The translations under genes and the position numbers were made by a program. From HRBIN24 sp035574155 (GTDB taxonomy: Bacteria; Chloroflexota; Dehalococcoidia; SM23-28-2; HRBIN24), in NCBI GenBank assembly GCA_035574155.1, contig DATLZD010000045.1, positions 1 to 64,000 of the forward strand: 64,000 nt of DNA. Reading direction: 5' to 3'. This document shows positions 16,603 to 27,013 of this stretch, piece by piece. The notes under the pieces were generated by a model, which saw only the letters and a program-made list of their open reading frames with translations, did not search any database and had not been told where the DNA came from. Each line of letters starts with the position of its first letter. Position 1 is the stretch's first letter.

Positions 16603-18981
16603 GTGCCCGTGATGGCGTCGCGTAGGCTAAGGGGGGCCGCCCTGCTGGCTGCCGTGGGGGTAGGGGCGGCAGCCCTGGCCTATCGCCTTCTGAGGGGGCG
16701 CCAGCCGACGGGACGACGCCGGCTGAGGCTGGTAGGCCTGCGGGAAGAGGTGGAGGTACTGCGCGACCGCTGGGGCGTGCCCCACATCTATGCCCGCAAC
16801 CTATGGGACCTCTTTTTCGCCCTGGGCTACGTGCAGGCCCAGGACCGCCTCTGGCAGCTGGACTTCTACCGGCGTCTGGCCACCGGCACCTTGGCCGAGG
16901 TCATGGGCGAGGCGGCGCTGGAATACGACCGCCTGATGCGGCGCGTGGGCATCGGACGGGTGGCCAGCCGCGATGTGGACCGCCTCGGGCCCCAGGTGAG
17001 GGAGGCCATGGAGGCCTTCGCCGGCGGGGTCAATGCCTGGCTGGCCTCGGGCACCTTGCCTGTGGAGTGCCTGCTGTTGCGCTACCGCCCTCAGCCCTGG
17101 CAGGTGTCCGACTCCACCGCCATAGGCCGCTTCGTGGCCTGGACCCTCTCCGGTAACTGGGACCGGGAAGTCCTGCGGGCCTGGCTGCTCGAGCGCTTCG
17201 GCCCAGAGACGCTGGCCGAGCTGGAGCCGCAGTATCCCCTGGGCAAGCCGCTGGTCCTGCCCCCTGGGGGCTCGTCGCGGTCGCAGGGCCCCGACCTGCG
17301 AGGGGAGTTCCGCGACCTGGCGCTGGCGGTGGTCCGCGGCGGCCTCAGCAACAACTGGGTGGTGGACGGGGCCAAGTCGGTAACGGGAAGGCCGTTGCTG
17401 GCCAACGACCCTCACCTGCCGCTGGGCATCCCCTGCATCTGGTATGAGGCCCACCTGGAGGCCCCCGGGCTGCGGGCCGCAGGGGTGTGCCTGCCGGGGG
17501 TGCCGGCCATCATCATCGGCCACAACCAGCGCATCGCCTGGGGCGTCACCGCGGCCATGGTGGACCAGGACGACCTGTACATCGAGCGGCTGGACCCATC
17601 GGATCCGTCCCGTTACCTGTTCCAGGGGCGTTGGGAGCAGGGGGAGGTGGTGCGGGAGGAGATCCGCGTCCGGGGGCGTCAGGAGCCGGTGGTGGAGGAG
17701 GTGCTGGTCACCCGCCACGGTCCCGTAATCAGCCCCTGCCTGCCGGGGGTGGACCAGCCCCTGGCCCTGCGCAGCGTGTGCCTGGAGGAAAGGGACTTCG
17801 CCGGGGGGCTTATGGCCCTGATGCAGGCCCAGGACTGGGACGGGTTCCGCGCCGCCCTCAAGGGCTGGGTCTCCAGCGTCCTCAACTTCGTCTACGCGGA
17901 CGTGGACGGCAACATCGGCTACCAGATGGCCGGGCTGGTGCCGGTGCGCAGGAAGGGCCTGGGGCTGGCACCGGTGCCGGGCTGGACCGGCGAGTACGAA
18001 TGGGAGGGATATGTGCCCTTCGAGGAGCTGCCCCACAGCTTCAATCCTCCCTCCCACTGGTTAGCCACGGCCAACAACAAGGTGGTGGACGACGATTACC
18101 CTCACTTCCTCAGCGCCGAGTATGTGGACAGCCCCCGCATCGAGCGCATCGTGCAGGTGCTGACGTCGCGGCAGGCCCTCTCCAGGGACGACTTCCGGGC
18201 CCTCCAGACCGACCTACAGTCGCTGCCGGGGCAGGAGCTGGCCCGGATCATCCTGTCCTTGGAGCCCAGGGACCCGTGGGCCCGTAGGGCACAGACCTTC
18301 GTGGGGGCGTGGGACGGTTCCCTGCACCCCGAGAGCATCGCTGCTGCCATCGTGGAGGCCTTCTTCGTCCACCTGGTGAGGCGAGCGCTGGAGGAGAAGG
18401 TGGGGGCCATGGCCGACTTCCTGCTGGGGCGCCCCATTCACCCCATACGGGACGCCGGACACTTCTTCATCGATGCGGCCTCATGGCTCCTGCGCAAGAT
18501 GGAGGAGCGGCCCGACTGGTTCCCCGGGCGCACCTGGCGGGAGGTGGCCGAGCAGGCGCTGGTGGACGCCGTCCGGGACCTGCGCCGCCGCCTGGGCGAG
18601 GACATGACGCGCTGGCAGTGGGGACGCCTCCACCGCATCGTGCTGCGACATCCCCTGGGTCAGGTGCGCGCCCTCGCCCCCATCTTCAATCGCGGCCCTT
18701 ATCCGGTGGGCGGCGACGCCAACACCGTGGCCCAGGCCGCCTACCTGCCCTACGATGGCTACGAGGTGGTCAGCTTCGCGGCCTCCTGGCGCATGATCAT
18801 CGACCTGGCCGACTTCAACCGCAGTCTGGGAGTCATACCCGGAGGGCAGTCGGGCAACCCGGCCAGTCGCCATTACACCGACCAGTTGCAGCTCTGGCTG
18901 CAGGGCGAATACCACCCCATGCCCTGGGACCGGGAGCAGGTGGAGAAGCACCTGGAGGCCCGGCTGGAGCTGGCCCCCTGA
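16603..18981 (+). CDS. penicillin acylase family protein (Ntn hydrolase)
   Basis: This 792-residue protein belongs to the penicillin G acylase / AHL acylase / aculeacin acylase family, whose members are made as one chain and cut autocatalytically into alpha and beta subunits. The expected beta-chain N-terminal nucleophile Ser is in GGLSNNWVVDGAKS (about residue 248); GYVQAQDRLWQLDFYRRL is the family mark in the alpha chain. The first 30 residues have a hydrophobic segment (ALLAAVGVGAAALAYRLL), so it is probably exported or membrane-anchored. The substrate cannot be told from sequence. Starts at GTG 16603 or ATG 16612 are both possible. pgk follows after 27 bases. Confidence 0.9.
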   Translation: MPVMASRRLRGAALLAAVGVGAAALAYRLLRGRQPTGRRRLRLVGLREEVEVLRDRWGVPHIYARNLWDLFFALGYVQAQDRLWQLDFYRRLATGTLAEVMGEAALEYDRLMRRVGIGRVASRDVDRLGPQVREAMEAFAGGVNAWLASGTLPVECLLLRYRPQPWQVSDSTAIGRFVAWTLSGNWDREVLRAWLLERFGPETLAELEPQYPLGKPLVLPPGGSSRSQGPDLRGEFRDLALAVVRGGLSNNWVVDGAKSVTGRPLLANDPHLPLGIPCIWYEAHLEAPGLRAAGVCLPGVPAIIIGHNQRIAWGVTAAMVDQDDLYIERLDPSDPSRYLFQGRWEQGEVVREEIRVRGRQEPVVEEVLVTRHGPVISPCLPGVDQPLALRSVCLEERDFAGGLMALMQAQDWDGFRAALKGWVSSVLNFVYADVDGNIGYQMAGLVPVRRKGLGLAPVPGWTGEYEWEGYVPFEELPHSFNPPSHWLATANNKVVDDDYPHFLSAEYVDSPRIERIVQVLTSRQALSRDDFRALQTDLQSLPGQELARIILSLEPRDPWARRAQTFVGAWDGSLHPESIAAAIVEAFFVHLVRRALEEKVGAMADFLLGRPIHPIRDAGHFFIDAASWLLRKMEERPDWFPGRTWREVAEQALVDAVRDLRRRLGEDMTRWQWGRLHRIVLRHPLGQVRALAPIFNRGPYPVGGDANTVAQAAYLPYDGYEVVSFAASWRMIIDLADFNRSLGVIPGGQSGNPASRHYTDQLQLWLQGEYHPMPWDREQVEKHLEARLELAP

Positions 18982-19008
18982 CCGTTCACACCCCGGACGG
19001 AGGAGGAC

Positions 19009-20193
19009 GTGGCCAAGAAGAGCGTGCGCGAGGTAGACGTGCGCGGCAAGCGCGTGCTGGTCAGGGTGGACTTCAACGTCCCCCTGGACCCTTCGACCCG
19101 GCGGGTGCTGGACGACTCCCGCATCCGGGCCTCCCTGCCCACCATCCGCCACCTGCAGGAGCGGGGGGCGAGCATCGTCCTATGTTCCCACCTGGGAAGG
19201 CCCAAGGGCCGTGATGCGGCCCTGAGCCTGGCGCCGGTGGCCCAGCGCCTGGCCGAGCTGCTGGGACAGCCGGTGGCCATGGCCCCGTGCTGCGTGGGCC
19301 CGGAGGTGGAGGCGATGGTCGGCTCCCTCGAGCCAGGCGGTGTGCTCCTGCTGGAGAACGTGCGCTTTCATCCCCAGGAGGAGGACAACGACCCCGAATA
19401 CGCGCGTGCCCTGGCCCGCCTGGCCGACATATTCGTCAACGATGCCTTCGCTGCCGCCCATCGCGCCCACGCGTCGACTGCCGGCGTCGCCTCCTACCTG
19501 CCGGCGGTGGCGGGGCTGCTCATGGAGCGGGAGATAGCCCACCTGTCGCGGGCCCTGGAGCCGGAGCGCCCCTATGCTGCCGTCATCGGGGGGGCGAAGG
19601 TCAGCACCAAGATAGGCGTGCTGCATAACCTGCTGCGGCGGGCCGATCGCCTCCTGCTGGGTGGCGGCATGGCCAACACCTTCCTCAAGGCGGAGGGGTT
19701 CGACGTGGCCGCCTCCCTGGTGGAGGACGATTACCTGGACGAGGCGCGGCGCATCATGGCCGAGGCCCGTGAACGGGGCGTCCGCCTCCTCCTGCCCAGC
19801 GACGTGGTGGTGGCGGACCGGGTGGCCGCCGACGCCCAGACCCGCCGCGTATCGGTGAAGGACGTGCCGACGGGCTGGCACATCGTGGACATCGGCGATA
19901 CCACCCTGGAGGTCTTCGCCCGTGCCCTCGAGGACTGCCGGACGGTGGTCTGGAACGGGCCCATGGGCATCATGGAGCTGGAGCCCTTCGCTCGCGGCTC
20001 GCGGCGCCTGGCAGGGGTCATCGCCGGCCTGCGGAATGCAGTAACCATCGTCGGGGGTGGCGAGACAGCGGCCGTGGTGGAGTCGCTGGGCCTCGCCGAC
20101 CGCTTCACCCATGTCTCCACCGGGGGCGGCGCCACCCTGGAGTTCCTGGAAGGCAAAGAGCTGCCGGGCATCGCCGTCCTGGCGGATGCCTGA
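19009..20193 (+). CDS. pgk: phosphoglycerate kinase
   Basis: PGK transfers phosphate from 1,3-bisphosphoglycerate to ADP in glycolysis. The GTG start, with GGAGGA upstream, gives 394 residues beginning VAKKSVREVDVRGKRVL. RVDFNVPLD, SHLGRPKGRD, FVNDAFAAAHRAHAS, GGAKVSTKIGVL and the C-terminal STGGGATLEFLEGKELPG are all present and full length. It heads a plus-strand series with apgM and tpiA. Its stop region overlaps an unlikely upstream start of the next gene. Confidence 0.97.
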   Translation: MAKKSVREVDVRGKRVLVRVDFNVPLDPSTRRVLDDSRIRASLPTIRHLQERGASIVLCSHLGRPKGRDAALSLAPVAQRLAELLGQPVAMAPCCVGPEVEAMVGSLEPGGVLLLENVRFHPQEEDNDPEYARALARLADIFVNDAFAAAHRAHASTAGVASYLPAVAGLLMEREIAHLSRALEPERPYAAVIGGAKVSTKIGVLHNLLRRADRLLLGGGMANTFLKAEGFDVAASLVEDDYLDEARRIMAEARERGVRLLLPSDVVVADRVAADAQTRRVSVKDVPTGWHIVDIGDTTLEVFARALEDCRTVVWNGPMGIMELEPFARGSRRLAGVIAGLRNAVTIVGGGETAAVVESLGLADRFTHVSTGGGATLEFLEGKELPGIAVLADA

Positions 20194-20222
20194 TGGGCGG
20201 CGGGGCCCGAGGGGATCCTGCC

Positions 20223-21140
20223 ATGAAGGTCGGCTTCATCGGACTGGGCAACATGGGCATGCCCATGGCCCGCAATGTGCTGGCATCAGGCCACCAGGTG
20301 CGGGCCTATAACCGGACCATAGCGCGCGCCCAGGAGCTGGCGACCTACGGCGCGCAGGTGGCCGCCACCCCGGCCGAGGCCGCCCAGGACGCCGAGGTGG
20401 TGGTGACGATGCTGTCGGACGATGCGGCCCTGGAGGAGGTCGTGTTCGGCCCCGAAGGCATACTCGGGGCCATGGGGGCCGGCGCCGTGCACCTGTCCAT
20501 GAGCACTATCGGCGTGGCCACCGCCCGGCGGGTGTCCCAGGCCCACGCCGAGAGGGGACAGGGCTACGTGGCTGGCCCCGTCTTCGGGCGACCCGAGGCT
20601 GCCGGCGCCCGTTCCCTGTGGATAGTGGTCAGCGGCGCGCCGGAACATGTCGAACGCTGCCGGCCCCTTCTCGAGGCCATGGGAGCCGGCTACACCGATG
20701 CGGGCCCTGACCCCGCCGCTGCCCACCTGGTGAAGATCGCCGGCAACCTCCTCATAGCGGCTGCCATCGAGGCCGTAGGGGAGGCCATCGCCTTGGTGCG
20801 CAGGCACGGGATCGACCCAGGCCTGCTCATGGAGGTGGTGGCCGAAAGGGTCTTCCGCTCCCCCATCTACGCCAACTACGGCCGCATCGCCCTGGAGGGC
20901 CGTTTCCGACCGGCTGGGTTCAAGCTCCGCCACGGGCTGAAGGACATCAGGCTGGCCCTGCAGGCCGGAGAGGAGAAGACGCTGCCCCTCCCCATTGCCA
21001 GCCTGCTGCGCGACCGTCTCCTCGCGGCATTGGACCGCGGCTGGGGCGAGGACGACTGGGCCTCCATCGTGGGGCTGAACGAGCCCGGGGACGGCCGAGG
21101 CCACCCGCCCCTAGCTGGTCGCAGCGCCCATGACCGATAA
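20223..21140 (+). CDS. NAD(P)-dependent beta-hydroxyacid dehydrogenase (3-hydroxyisobutyrate dehydrogenase family)
   Basis: The 305-residue protein from ATG 20223 starts MKVGFIGLGNMGMPMARNVL, the Rossmann GxGxMGxxM motif of this family. VVVTMLSDDAALEEVVFG and the substrate-binding region follow; the catalytic Lys lies in HLVKIAGNLLIAAAIEA. Such enzymes act on 3-hydroxyisobutyrate, glyoxylate, succinic semialdehyde or tartronate semialdehyde; the natural substrate is not evident. The DPAAAHLVK context resembles glyoxylate/succinic semialdehyde reductase-like members only loosely. It sits between pgk and apgM. Confidence 0.85.
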   Translation: MKVGFIGLGNMGMPMARNVLASGHQVRAYNRTIARAQELATYGAQVAATPAEAAQDAEVVVTMLSDDAALEEVVFGPEGILGAMGAGAVHLSMSTIGVATARRVSQAHAERGQGYVAGPVFGRPEAAGARSLWIVVSGAPEHVERCRPLLEAMGAGYTDAGPDPAAAHLVKIAGNLLIAAAIEAVGEAIALVRRHGIDPGLLMEVVAERVFRSPIYANYGRIALEGRFRPAGFKLRHGLKDIRLALQAGEEKTLPLPIASLLRDRLLAALDRGWGEDDWASIVGLNEPGDGRGHPPLAGRSAHDR

Positions 21141-21151
21141 TCGGTAGCGAG

Positions 21152-22360
21152 ATGGCCATGGACCTGGAGCTGGCACGACAGCTGGCCACAGAGGCCGACA
21201 CGAAGATCGTCCTGGTGGTCATGGACGGCCTCGGTGGGCTGCCCCACCCGGAGACGGGCCGCACCGAGCTGGAGGCCGCCTATACGCCCAACCTGGACCG
21301 TCTCGCCCGCGAGAGCATGTGCGGCCTGACGGTTCCCGTGGCCCCCGGCGTGACTCCCGGCAGCGGTCCCGGTCATCTGGCCCTCTTCGGCTACGACCCC
21401 CTGAGGTTCCAAGTGGGGCGCGGGGTGCTGGAGGCACTGGGCATCGACTTCGACCTGCAGCCCGGAGATGTGGCCGCCCGTGGCAACTTCTGCACCGTTG
21501 ACGAGGCAGGCATCGTCACCGACCGCCGGGCGGGACGCATCGATAGCGAGCGGTGCGCCCAGCTGGTGGCCAAGCTCCGGGGCATCCAGGTGGACGGGGT
21601 GCAAGTCCTGGTGGAGCCGGTGCGGGAGCACCGCTTCCTGGTGGTCCTGAGGGGCGAGGGCCTCTCGGACCGGGTGTCCGACACGGACCCCCAGCGGGAG
21701 GGGGCGAAGGTGCCCCCCGCCGTGGCAACCGCCCCCGAGGGTGAGCGCACCGCCTCGCTGGTGAACCGCTTCGTGGCCGAGGCTGCCCGTCGCCTGCAAG
21801 AGGAGGCCCCCGCCAATATGCTGCTCTTGCGGGGCTTTGCCATGCGCCCCCACTGGCCCACCGTGCAGGAGGTCTTCCGGCTGCGGGCGGCGGCCGTGGC
21901 CTATTACCCCATGTACCGCGGCCTGGGCAAGCTGGTGGGGATGCAGCCGTTGCCCTCAGGGCCGCGGCTGGAGGACGCCATCGCCTCGACACGGGAGCAC
22001 TGGCACCAGTTCGACTACTTCTTCCTGCACTACAAGGCTACCGACACCGCTGGGGAGGACGGGGACTTCGACCGCAAGGTAGAGGCCATCGAGGCGGCCG
22101 ACCGGGCCATCCCTGCCCTCCTTGACCTGGACCCCGATGTGCTCATCGTCACCGGCGACCATTCGACGCCGGCGGTGATGGCTGGCCACTCCTGGCACCC
22201 GGTGCCGTTCATGATGCGCGCCCGCTGGGCCCGAGCCGACGACTGCGACGCCTTCAACGAGGTGGCCCTGCAACGGGGGATCCTGGGCACCTTCCCCGCG
22301 GTGGAGGTGATGCCCCTGGCCCTGGCCCACGCGCGACGCCTCCTCAAGTTCGGGGCCTGA
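21152..22360 (+). CDS. apgM: 2,3-bisphosphoglycerate-independent phosphoglycerate mutase, archaeal type
   Basis: This 402-residue alkaline-phosphatase-superfamily enzyme interconverts 3- and 2-phosphoglycerate. KIVLVVMDGLGGLPHP near the N-terminus supplies metal ligands. The nucleophile Ser should be in the VTPGSGPGHLALFGYDP segment, and the C-terminal metal site is VLIVTGDHSTPAVMAGHSWHPVPFM. The length and motif spacing are those of the archaeal-type aPGAM rather than the 510-residue GpmI. It is 2 bases from tpiA, consistent with a glycolytic operon. Confidence 0.94.
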   Translation: MAMDLELARQLATEADTKIVLVVMDGLGGLPHPETGRTELEAAYTPNLDRLARESMCGLTVPVAPGVTPGSGPGHLALFGYDPLRFQVGRGVLEALGIDFDLQPGDVAARGNFCTVDEAGIVTDRRAGRIDSERCAQLVAKLRGIQVDGVQVLVEPVREHRFLVVLRGEGLSDRVSDTDPQREGAKVPPAVATAPEGERTASLVNRFVAEAARRLQEEAPANMLLLRGFAMRPHWPTVQEVFRLRAAAVAYYPMYRGLGKLVGMQPLPSGPRLEDAIASTREHWHQFDYFFLHYKATDTAGEDGDFDRKVEAIEAADRAIPALLDLDPDVLIVTGDHSTPAVMAGHSWHPVPFMMRARWARADDCDAFNEVALQRGILGTFPAVEVMPLALAHARRLLKFGA

Positions 22361-22361
22361 C

Positions 22362-23129
<768 letters not shown>

Positions 23130-23135
23130 GGCGGA

Positions 23136-23507
23136 ATGGAGAGAGAGGCCATCATCGAGTCGCTCCGGAACAGCAGGGAGATCCGCATCACCGTCAGGGG
23201 CCGACGCAGCGGCCGTGCCATCTCCCTGCCGGTGTGGTTCGTCCTGGACGAAGAGCGCCCGTGCCTCTGGCTGTTGCCCATTCGTGGCTCCCGTAGCCCG
23301 TGGTTCCGCAACCTGGAGGCGGAGCCGGCCCTAACGGTGCAGGTGGGAGACCACTCGCTGAGAGCGACTGCGGTGGTGCACCGCGATCCCGCGCTGGTGG
23401 AGGGCACCATCGAAAGGTTCAAGGCCCGCTACACGGCCCGCGAATTCGAGCGCTACTATAGCGGTGTAGACGTGGCAATAGAGGTGCCCCTGGCAGATGA
23501 GCGATAG
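23136..23507 (+). CDS. small split-barrel flavin/F420-type oxidoreductase-like protein
   Basis: The 123-residue protein has the pyridoxamine-phosphate-oxidase-like split-barrel fold. The pattern EIRITVRGRRSGRAISLPVWFVLDEERPCLWLLPI, then GSRSPWFRNLEAEPALTVQVG, resembles deazaflavin (F420)-dependent nitroreductase-family proteins. Whether it binds FMN, F420 or haem cannot be decided from sequence. It starts 6 bases after tpiA, and its end overlaps the miaA start by 11 bases, so it is part of the operon. Confidence 0.7.
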   Translation: MEREAIIESLRNSREIRITVRGRRSGRAISLPVWFVLDEERPCLWLLPIRGSRSPWFRNLEAEPALTVQVGDHSLRATAVVHRDPALVEGTIERFKARYTAREFERYYSGVDVAIEVPLADER

Positions 23508-24462
23508 AGGCGTCACACGCTGTCTGGTGGCCATCGTGGGCCCCACGGCCACCGGCAAGAGCGCGCTGGCCATCGCTCTGGCCCAGCGTTTCCAGGGCGA
23601 GGTGGTCAACGCCGACTCCCGTCAGGTCTACGCGGGCATGGACATCGGGACCGCCAAGCCCACTCCCCAGGAGCGGCGTCAGGTCCCCCATCACCTGTTC
23701 GACATCGCCCGCCCCGACGAGCCCTTCAGCCTGGGGCGCTGGCTGGACTTGGCACGGCAGACGCTGGAGGACATCTGGCAGCGGGGACGGCTGCCGGTCC
23801 TGGTGGGGGGCACCGGACAGTATGTGTGGGCGCTGCTGGAGGGCTGGACGGTGCCCAGGGTCCCGCCCAGGCCCGACCTGCGCCGCCACCTGGAGGAGCG
23901 GGCACGACGCGAGGGGGTCCAGGCCCTCTACGCGGAGCTGGCCGGGCGCGATCCTGCCGCCACCGCCTTCGTGGACCCCCGCAACGTGCGCCGGGTCGTC
24001 CGTGCCCTGGAGGTGATGGAGGCCACGGGCCGGCCCTTCTCCGAACAGCGCCGACGCATCGGCGCGCCCTTCCCCTACCTAGCCATCGGCCTATGGCTCC
24101 CGCGGCAGGAGCTTTACCGCCGCATCGACCAGCGCGTGGAGGAGATGGTGCGCCAGGGGCTGGTGGACGAGGTCCGCAAGCTGCTGGCCCAGGGCTTCTC
24201 GCCCGAGCTCCCAGCCATGAGCAGCATCGGCTACCGGGAGATGTGCCAGCACCTGCAGGGCAAGCTGACGCTGCCTGAGGCGGTCGAGCGTATCAAGACG
24301 GGCACACACCGCCTAGTCCGCCACCAGGAGAACTGGTTCCGCCGCAGCGACCCGCGCATCCGCTGGCTGCGGGCCGATGACCCCCGCCTGCTGGAGGAGG
24401 CTTCGCGCCTCGTGGCACAGTTCCTGGCCACACGAGAGGAGGCCGTCTCGTGCGCTTCGTGA
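23497..24462 (+). CDS. miaA: tRNA dimethylallyltransferase
   Basis: MiaA adds a dimethylallyl group to A37 of tRNAs that read UNN codons. The 321-residue sequence has the P-loop VGPTATGKSALAIAL, the NADSRQVYAGMDIGTAKP substrate motif, LVGGTGQYVWALLEGW and NVRRVVRALEV, with a C-terminal NWFRRSDPRIRW segment. Its final codons overlap the dapF start by 13 bases. The first residues lie inside the preceding small oxidoreductase gene. Confidence 0.95.
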   Translation: MSDRGVTRCLVAIVGPTATGKSALAIALAQRFQGEVVNADSRQVYAGMDIGTAKPTPQERRQVPHHLFDIARPDEPFSLGRWLDLARQTLEDIWQRGRLPVLVGGTGQYVWALLEGWTVPRVPPRPDLRRHLEERARREGVQALYAELAGRDPAATAFVDPRNVRRVVRALEVMEATGRPFSEQRRRIGAPFPYLAIGLWLPRQELYRRIDQRVEEMVRQGLVDEVRKLLAQGFSPELPAMSSIGYREMCQHLQGKLTLPEAVERIKTGTHRLVRHQENWFRRSDPRIRWLRADDPRLLEEASRLVAQFLATREEAVSCAS

Positions 24463-25292
24463 AGATGCACGGCACGGGAAACGATTTCGTGCTGCTGCAG
24501 CCCCAGCGGGAGGACGAGGACTGGCCCCATCTGGCCCGAACTCTGTGCGACCGCCACTTCGGCATCGGTGCCGACGGCGTAATTCTGGTGCTCCCGTCGG
24601 ACCGGGCCGACGTGCGCATGCGCATCTTCAACCCTGACGGCTCCGAGGCCGAGATGTGCGGCAACGGCATTCGGTGCCTGGTCCGCTACGCCGTCGAGAC
24701 GGGGCTCGCCCGTCCCCGCGACGGCCAGCTGATGGTGGAGACCGCCGCCGGCGTGCTGCCCGCCTGGGTGGACGTGGAGGACGGCCAGGTCCAGCGGGTG
24801 CGGGTCGGCATGGGCGTGCCGCGCTTCTCGCCCCAGGAGGTGCCCGTCCGGGCCCAGGGGCCCGGGCCGCTGCTTTCTTTGCCCCTGGAGGTGGGGGGCC
24901 ACCGGCTCTCGTTGACCTGCCTCTCCCTGGGCAACCCGCATGCGGTCCACTTCCTGGACGGGCCGGTGGAGGAGTTCCCCCTCCAGGAGGTGGGCCCGGC
25001 GGTGGAGCACCACCCCCTTTTCCCACAGCGGGTCAACTTCGGCGTGGCCCGTGTCCTGGACAGGGGACACGTGGAGCTGCGGGTCTGGGAACGGGGCGCT
25101 GGGCCGACATTGGCCTGCGGGTCAGGCGCCACCGCTGCTGTGGTGGCCGCCCGCCTGCACGACCTGGTGGACAGCAGGGTAGAGGTCCATCTGCCGGGCG
25201 GCACCCTGACCATCGAGTGGGACGGCCGGGGAGAGGCCTATCTGAGCGGCCCGGCCCAATGGGTGTTCGAGGGCAGATGGCTGGGGCAATAG
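24450..25292 (+). CDS. dapF: diaminopimelate epimerase
   Basis: DapF converts LL- to meso-diaminopimelate for lysine and peptidoglycan. The 280-residue enzyme opens with RFVKMHGTGNDFVLL. The two catalytic cysteines lie in PDGSEAEMCGNGIRCLVRY and LACGSGATAAVVAA. The DGVILVLPS segment and the C-terminal GGTLTIEWDG complete the two-domain fold. It is coupled to miaA and lies 0.5 kb before an LL-DAP aminotransferase-like gene. Confidence 0.96.
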   Translation: MRFVKMHGTGNDFVLLQPQREDEDWPHLARTLCDRHFGIGADGVILVLPSDRADVRMRIFNPDGSEAEMCGNGIRCLVRYAVETGLARPRDGQLMVETAAGVLPAWVDVEDGQVQRVRVGMGVPRFSPQEVPVRAQGPGPLLSLPLEVGGHRLSLTCLSLGNPHAVHFLDGPVEEFPLQEVGPAVEHHPLFPQRVNFGVARVLDRGHVELRVWERGAGPTLACGSGATAAVVAARLHDLVDSRVEVHLPGGTLTIEWDGRGEAYLSGPAQWVFEGRWLGQ

Positions 25293-25427
25293 CGCCCGAT
25301 GGGTCCCTGATGGGATGCCCGCCATGATCCCCGCCCCCGCTACAGGAGCCGACAGGAGGTGGTAGCGCCACCGATGCCGACCAGGCCTGCCCAGTCCGCC
25401 GACGTACCGTAGTGAAGGAGGTGCGAG

Positions 25428-25799
25428 GTGATCAAGCTGGTCTACTGCATGCACCGCCGGCCAGGCATGACCATGGCCGAGTTCCAGAAGCATTGGCGAG
25501 AGGTGCATGCCCCCCTGGTCAAGAAGAACGCTGCCGTCCTGGGAATCCGCCGCTATGTCCAGCTCCACACCTTGGACAGCCCTTTCGTGCGTGAGCTGAA
25601 CAGACAGCGCGGCTGCGAACTGGAACCCTTCGACGGCGTGGCAGAGATCTGGCTGGACAGCCTGGACGGCTTCGCCTCCGTCCTCCAGTCGGAGGAGGGG
25701 CGCCGTGCCGTGGAGGAGCTGGCGGAGGACGAGCGGCGCTTCATCGACTTCGAGCGCTCCATCGTGATATTCGCCGAGGAGCACCCCATCATCGCCTAG
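25428..25799 (+). CDS. EthD-domain protein
   Basis: The GTG start, with AAGGAGG upstream, gives 123 residues. The pattern VIKLVYCMHRRPGMTMAEFQKHWREVHAPLVKK is the diagnostic EthD motif of a dimeric alpha-beta barrel, and the rest (GVAEIWLDSLDGFASVLQSEEG) fits the same fold. Members include ethyl-tert-butyl-ether degradation accessory proteins and several ring-forming enzymes, so the function cannot be assigned. It is followed 13 bases later by the aminotransferase, implying joint transcription. Confidence 0.82.
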   Translation: MIKLVYCMHRRPGMTMAEFQKHWREVHAPLVKKNAAVLGIRRYVQLHTLDSPFVRELNRQRGCELEPFDGVAEIWLDSLDGFASVLQSEEGRRAVEELAEDERRFIDFERSIVIFAEEHPIIA

Positions 25800-25812
25800 G
25801 GAGGGAAGGCCC

Positions 25813-26991
25813 TTGAGGCTCTCGCGCCGCCTGGAGAAGCTGCCGCCCTACCTGTTCGTGGAGATCAGCCGCAAGATAGCCGAGAAGCGTGCCCAGGGCA
25901 TCCGCGTGGTCTCCTTTGCCATCGGGGACCCCGATCTGCCCACGCCCCGTCACATACTGGATGCCCTCATAGAGGCGGCCCGTGACCCGGTCAACCACCG
26001 CTATCCCGAGACGGAGGGGCTGCCGGAGCTGCGGCAGGCCATCGCCCGCTGGTACCGGCGCCGGTTCGGGGTAGAGCTGGACCCCGACACGGAGGTGCTA
26101 CCCCTCATCGGCTCCAAGGAGGGCATCGGCCACGTCGCCCTGTGCCTGATAGACCCCGGGGACATAGCGCTGGTGCCCGATCCGGGCTATCCGGTTTACT
26201 CCATGGGGACGGTGCTGGCGGGCGGTGAGCCCTATTATCTCCCCCTGCGGGCCGAGAACGGCTTCCTCCCCGACCTGGACGAGGTGCCGCCGGAGGTGGC
26301 GCGACGGGCCAAGGTGCTGTGGCTCAATTACCCCAACAACCCCACCGGGGCTGTGGCTGACCTGTCCTTCTTCCAGCGGGCCGTGGAGTTCGCCCGCCGC
26401 TATGGCCTGGCCATATGCCACGATGGCCCCTATACCGAGGTCGCCTTCGACGGCTACCGCCCGCCCAGCTTCCTCCAGGCGGAAGGCGCCAAGGACGTCG
26501 GCATCGAGTTCCATTCCCTCTCCAAGACCTACAACATGACCGGCTGGCGCATCGGCATGGCTGTGGGCAACGCCGACCTGATCCGGGCCCTGCGGGACGT
26601 CAAGTCCAACCTGGACTCGGGCATACCGCAGGCCATCCAGCGCATGGCCATCGCCGCCCTGGACGGCCCCCAGGACTGCATCGACGAACACAACCGCACC
26701 TACCAGCGCCGACGCGACCGATTGGTGGAGGCCCTGCGCAGCCTGGGGCTGCGGGTGGACCCTAGCCCCGCCTCCCTCTACCTGTGGGCGCGGGTGCCCG
26801 AGGGCGAGACGTCGGTGAGCTACACTGCCAAGCTGCTGGAGGAGGCGGCGGTGGTGGTGACCCCAGGCGTGGGCTACGGGCCCAGCGGCGAGGGCTACAT
26901 CCGCCTCTCCCTTACCGTCCCCGATGAGGACCTGGAGGAGGGGCTACGGCGCATGGAGAGGCTGGCCAGCGGCCAGCGCCCCACCTTCTGA
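25813..26991 (+). CDS. dapL: class I/II aminotransferase, probably LL-diaminopimelate aminotransferase
   Basis: This 392-residue PLP enzyme has the fold-type I signature: the PLP Lys lies in FHSLSKTYNMTGWRIGMAVG, with WLNYPNNPTGA and the C-terminal GEGYIRLSLTVPDEDLEEGLRRM. The N-terminus (PPYLFVEISRKIAEKRAQGIRVVSFAIGDPDLPTP) and the SGIPQAIQRMAI region closely resemble LL-diaminopimelate aminotransferases of the DapL2 type. The nearby dapF supports this, since DapL makes LL-DAP from tetrahydrodipicolinate. A broader aspartate/alanine-type aminotransferase is the alternative. The start is TTG at 25813. Confidence 0.82.
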   Translation: MRLSRRLEKLPPYLFVEISRKIAEKRAQGIRVVSFAIGDPDLPTPRHILDALIEAARDPVNHRYPETEGLPELRQAIARWYRRRFGVELDPDTEVLPLIGSKEGIGHVALCLIDPGDIALVPDPGYPVYSMGTVLAGGEPYYLPLRAENGFLPDLDEVPPEVARRAKVLWLNYPNNPTGAVADLSFFQRAVEFARRYGLAICHDGPYTEVAFDGYRPPSFLQAEGAKDVGIEFHSLSKTYNMTGWRIGMAVGNADLIRALRDVKSNLDSGIPQAIQRMAIAALDGPQDCIDEHNRTYQRRRDRLVEALRSLGLRVDPSPASLYLWARVPEGETSVSYTAKLLEEAAVVVTPGVGYGPSGEGYIRLSLTVPDEDLEEGLRRMERLASGQRPTF

Positions 26992-27013
26992 AGGGACGCC
27001 CTGGCGGATGGCT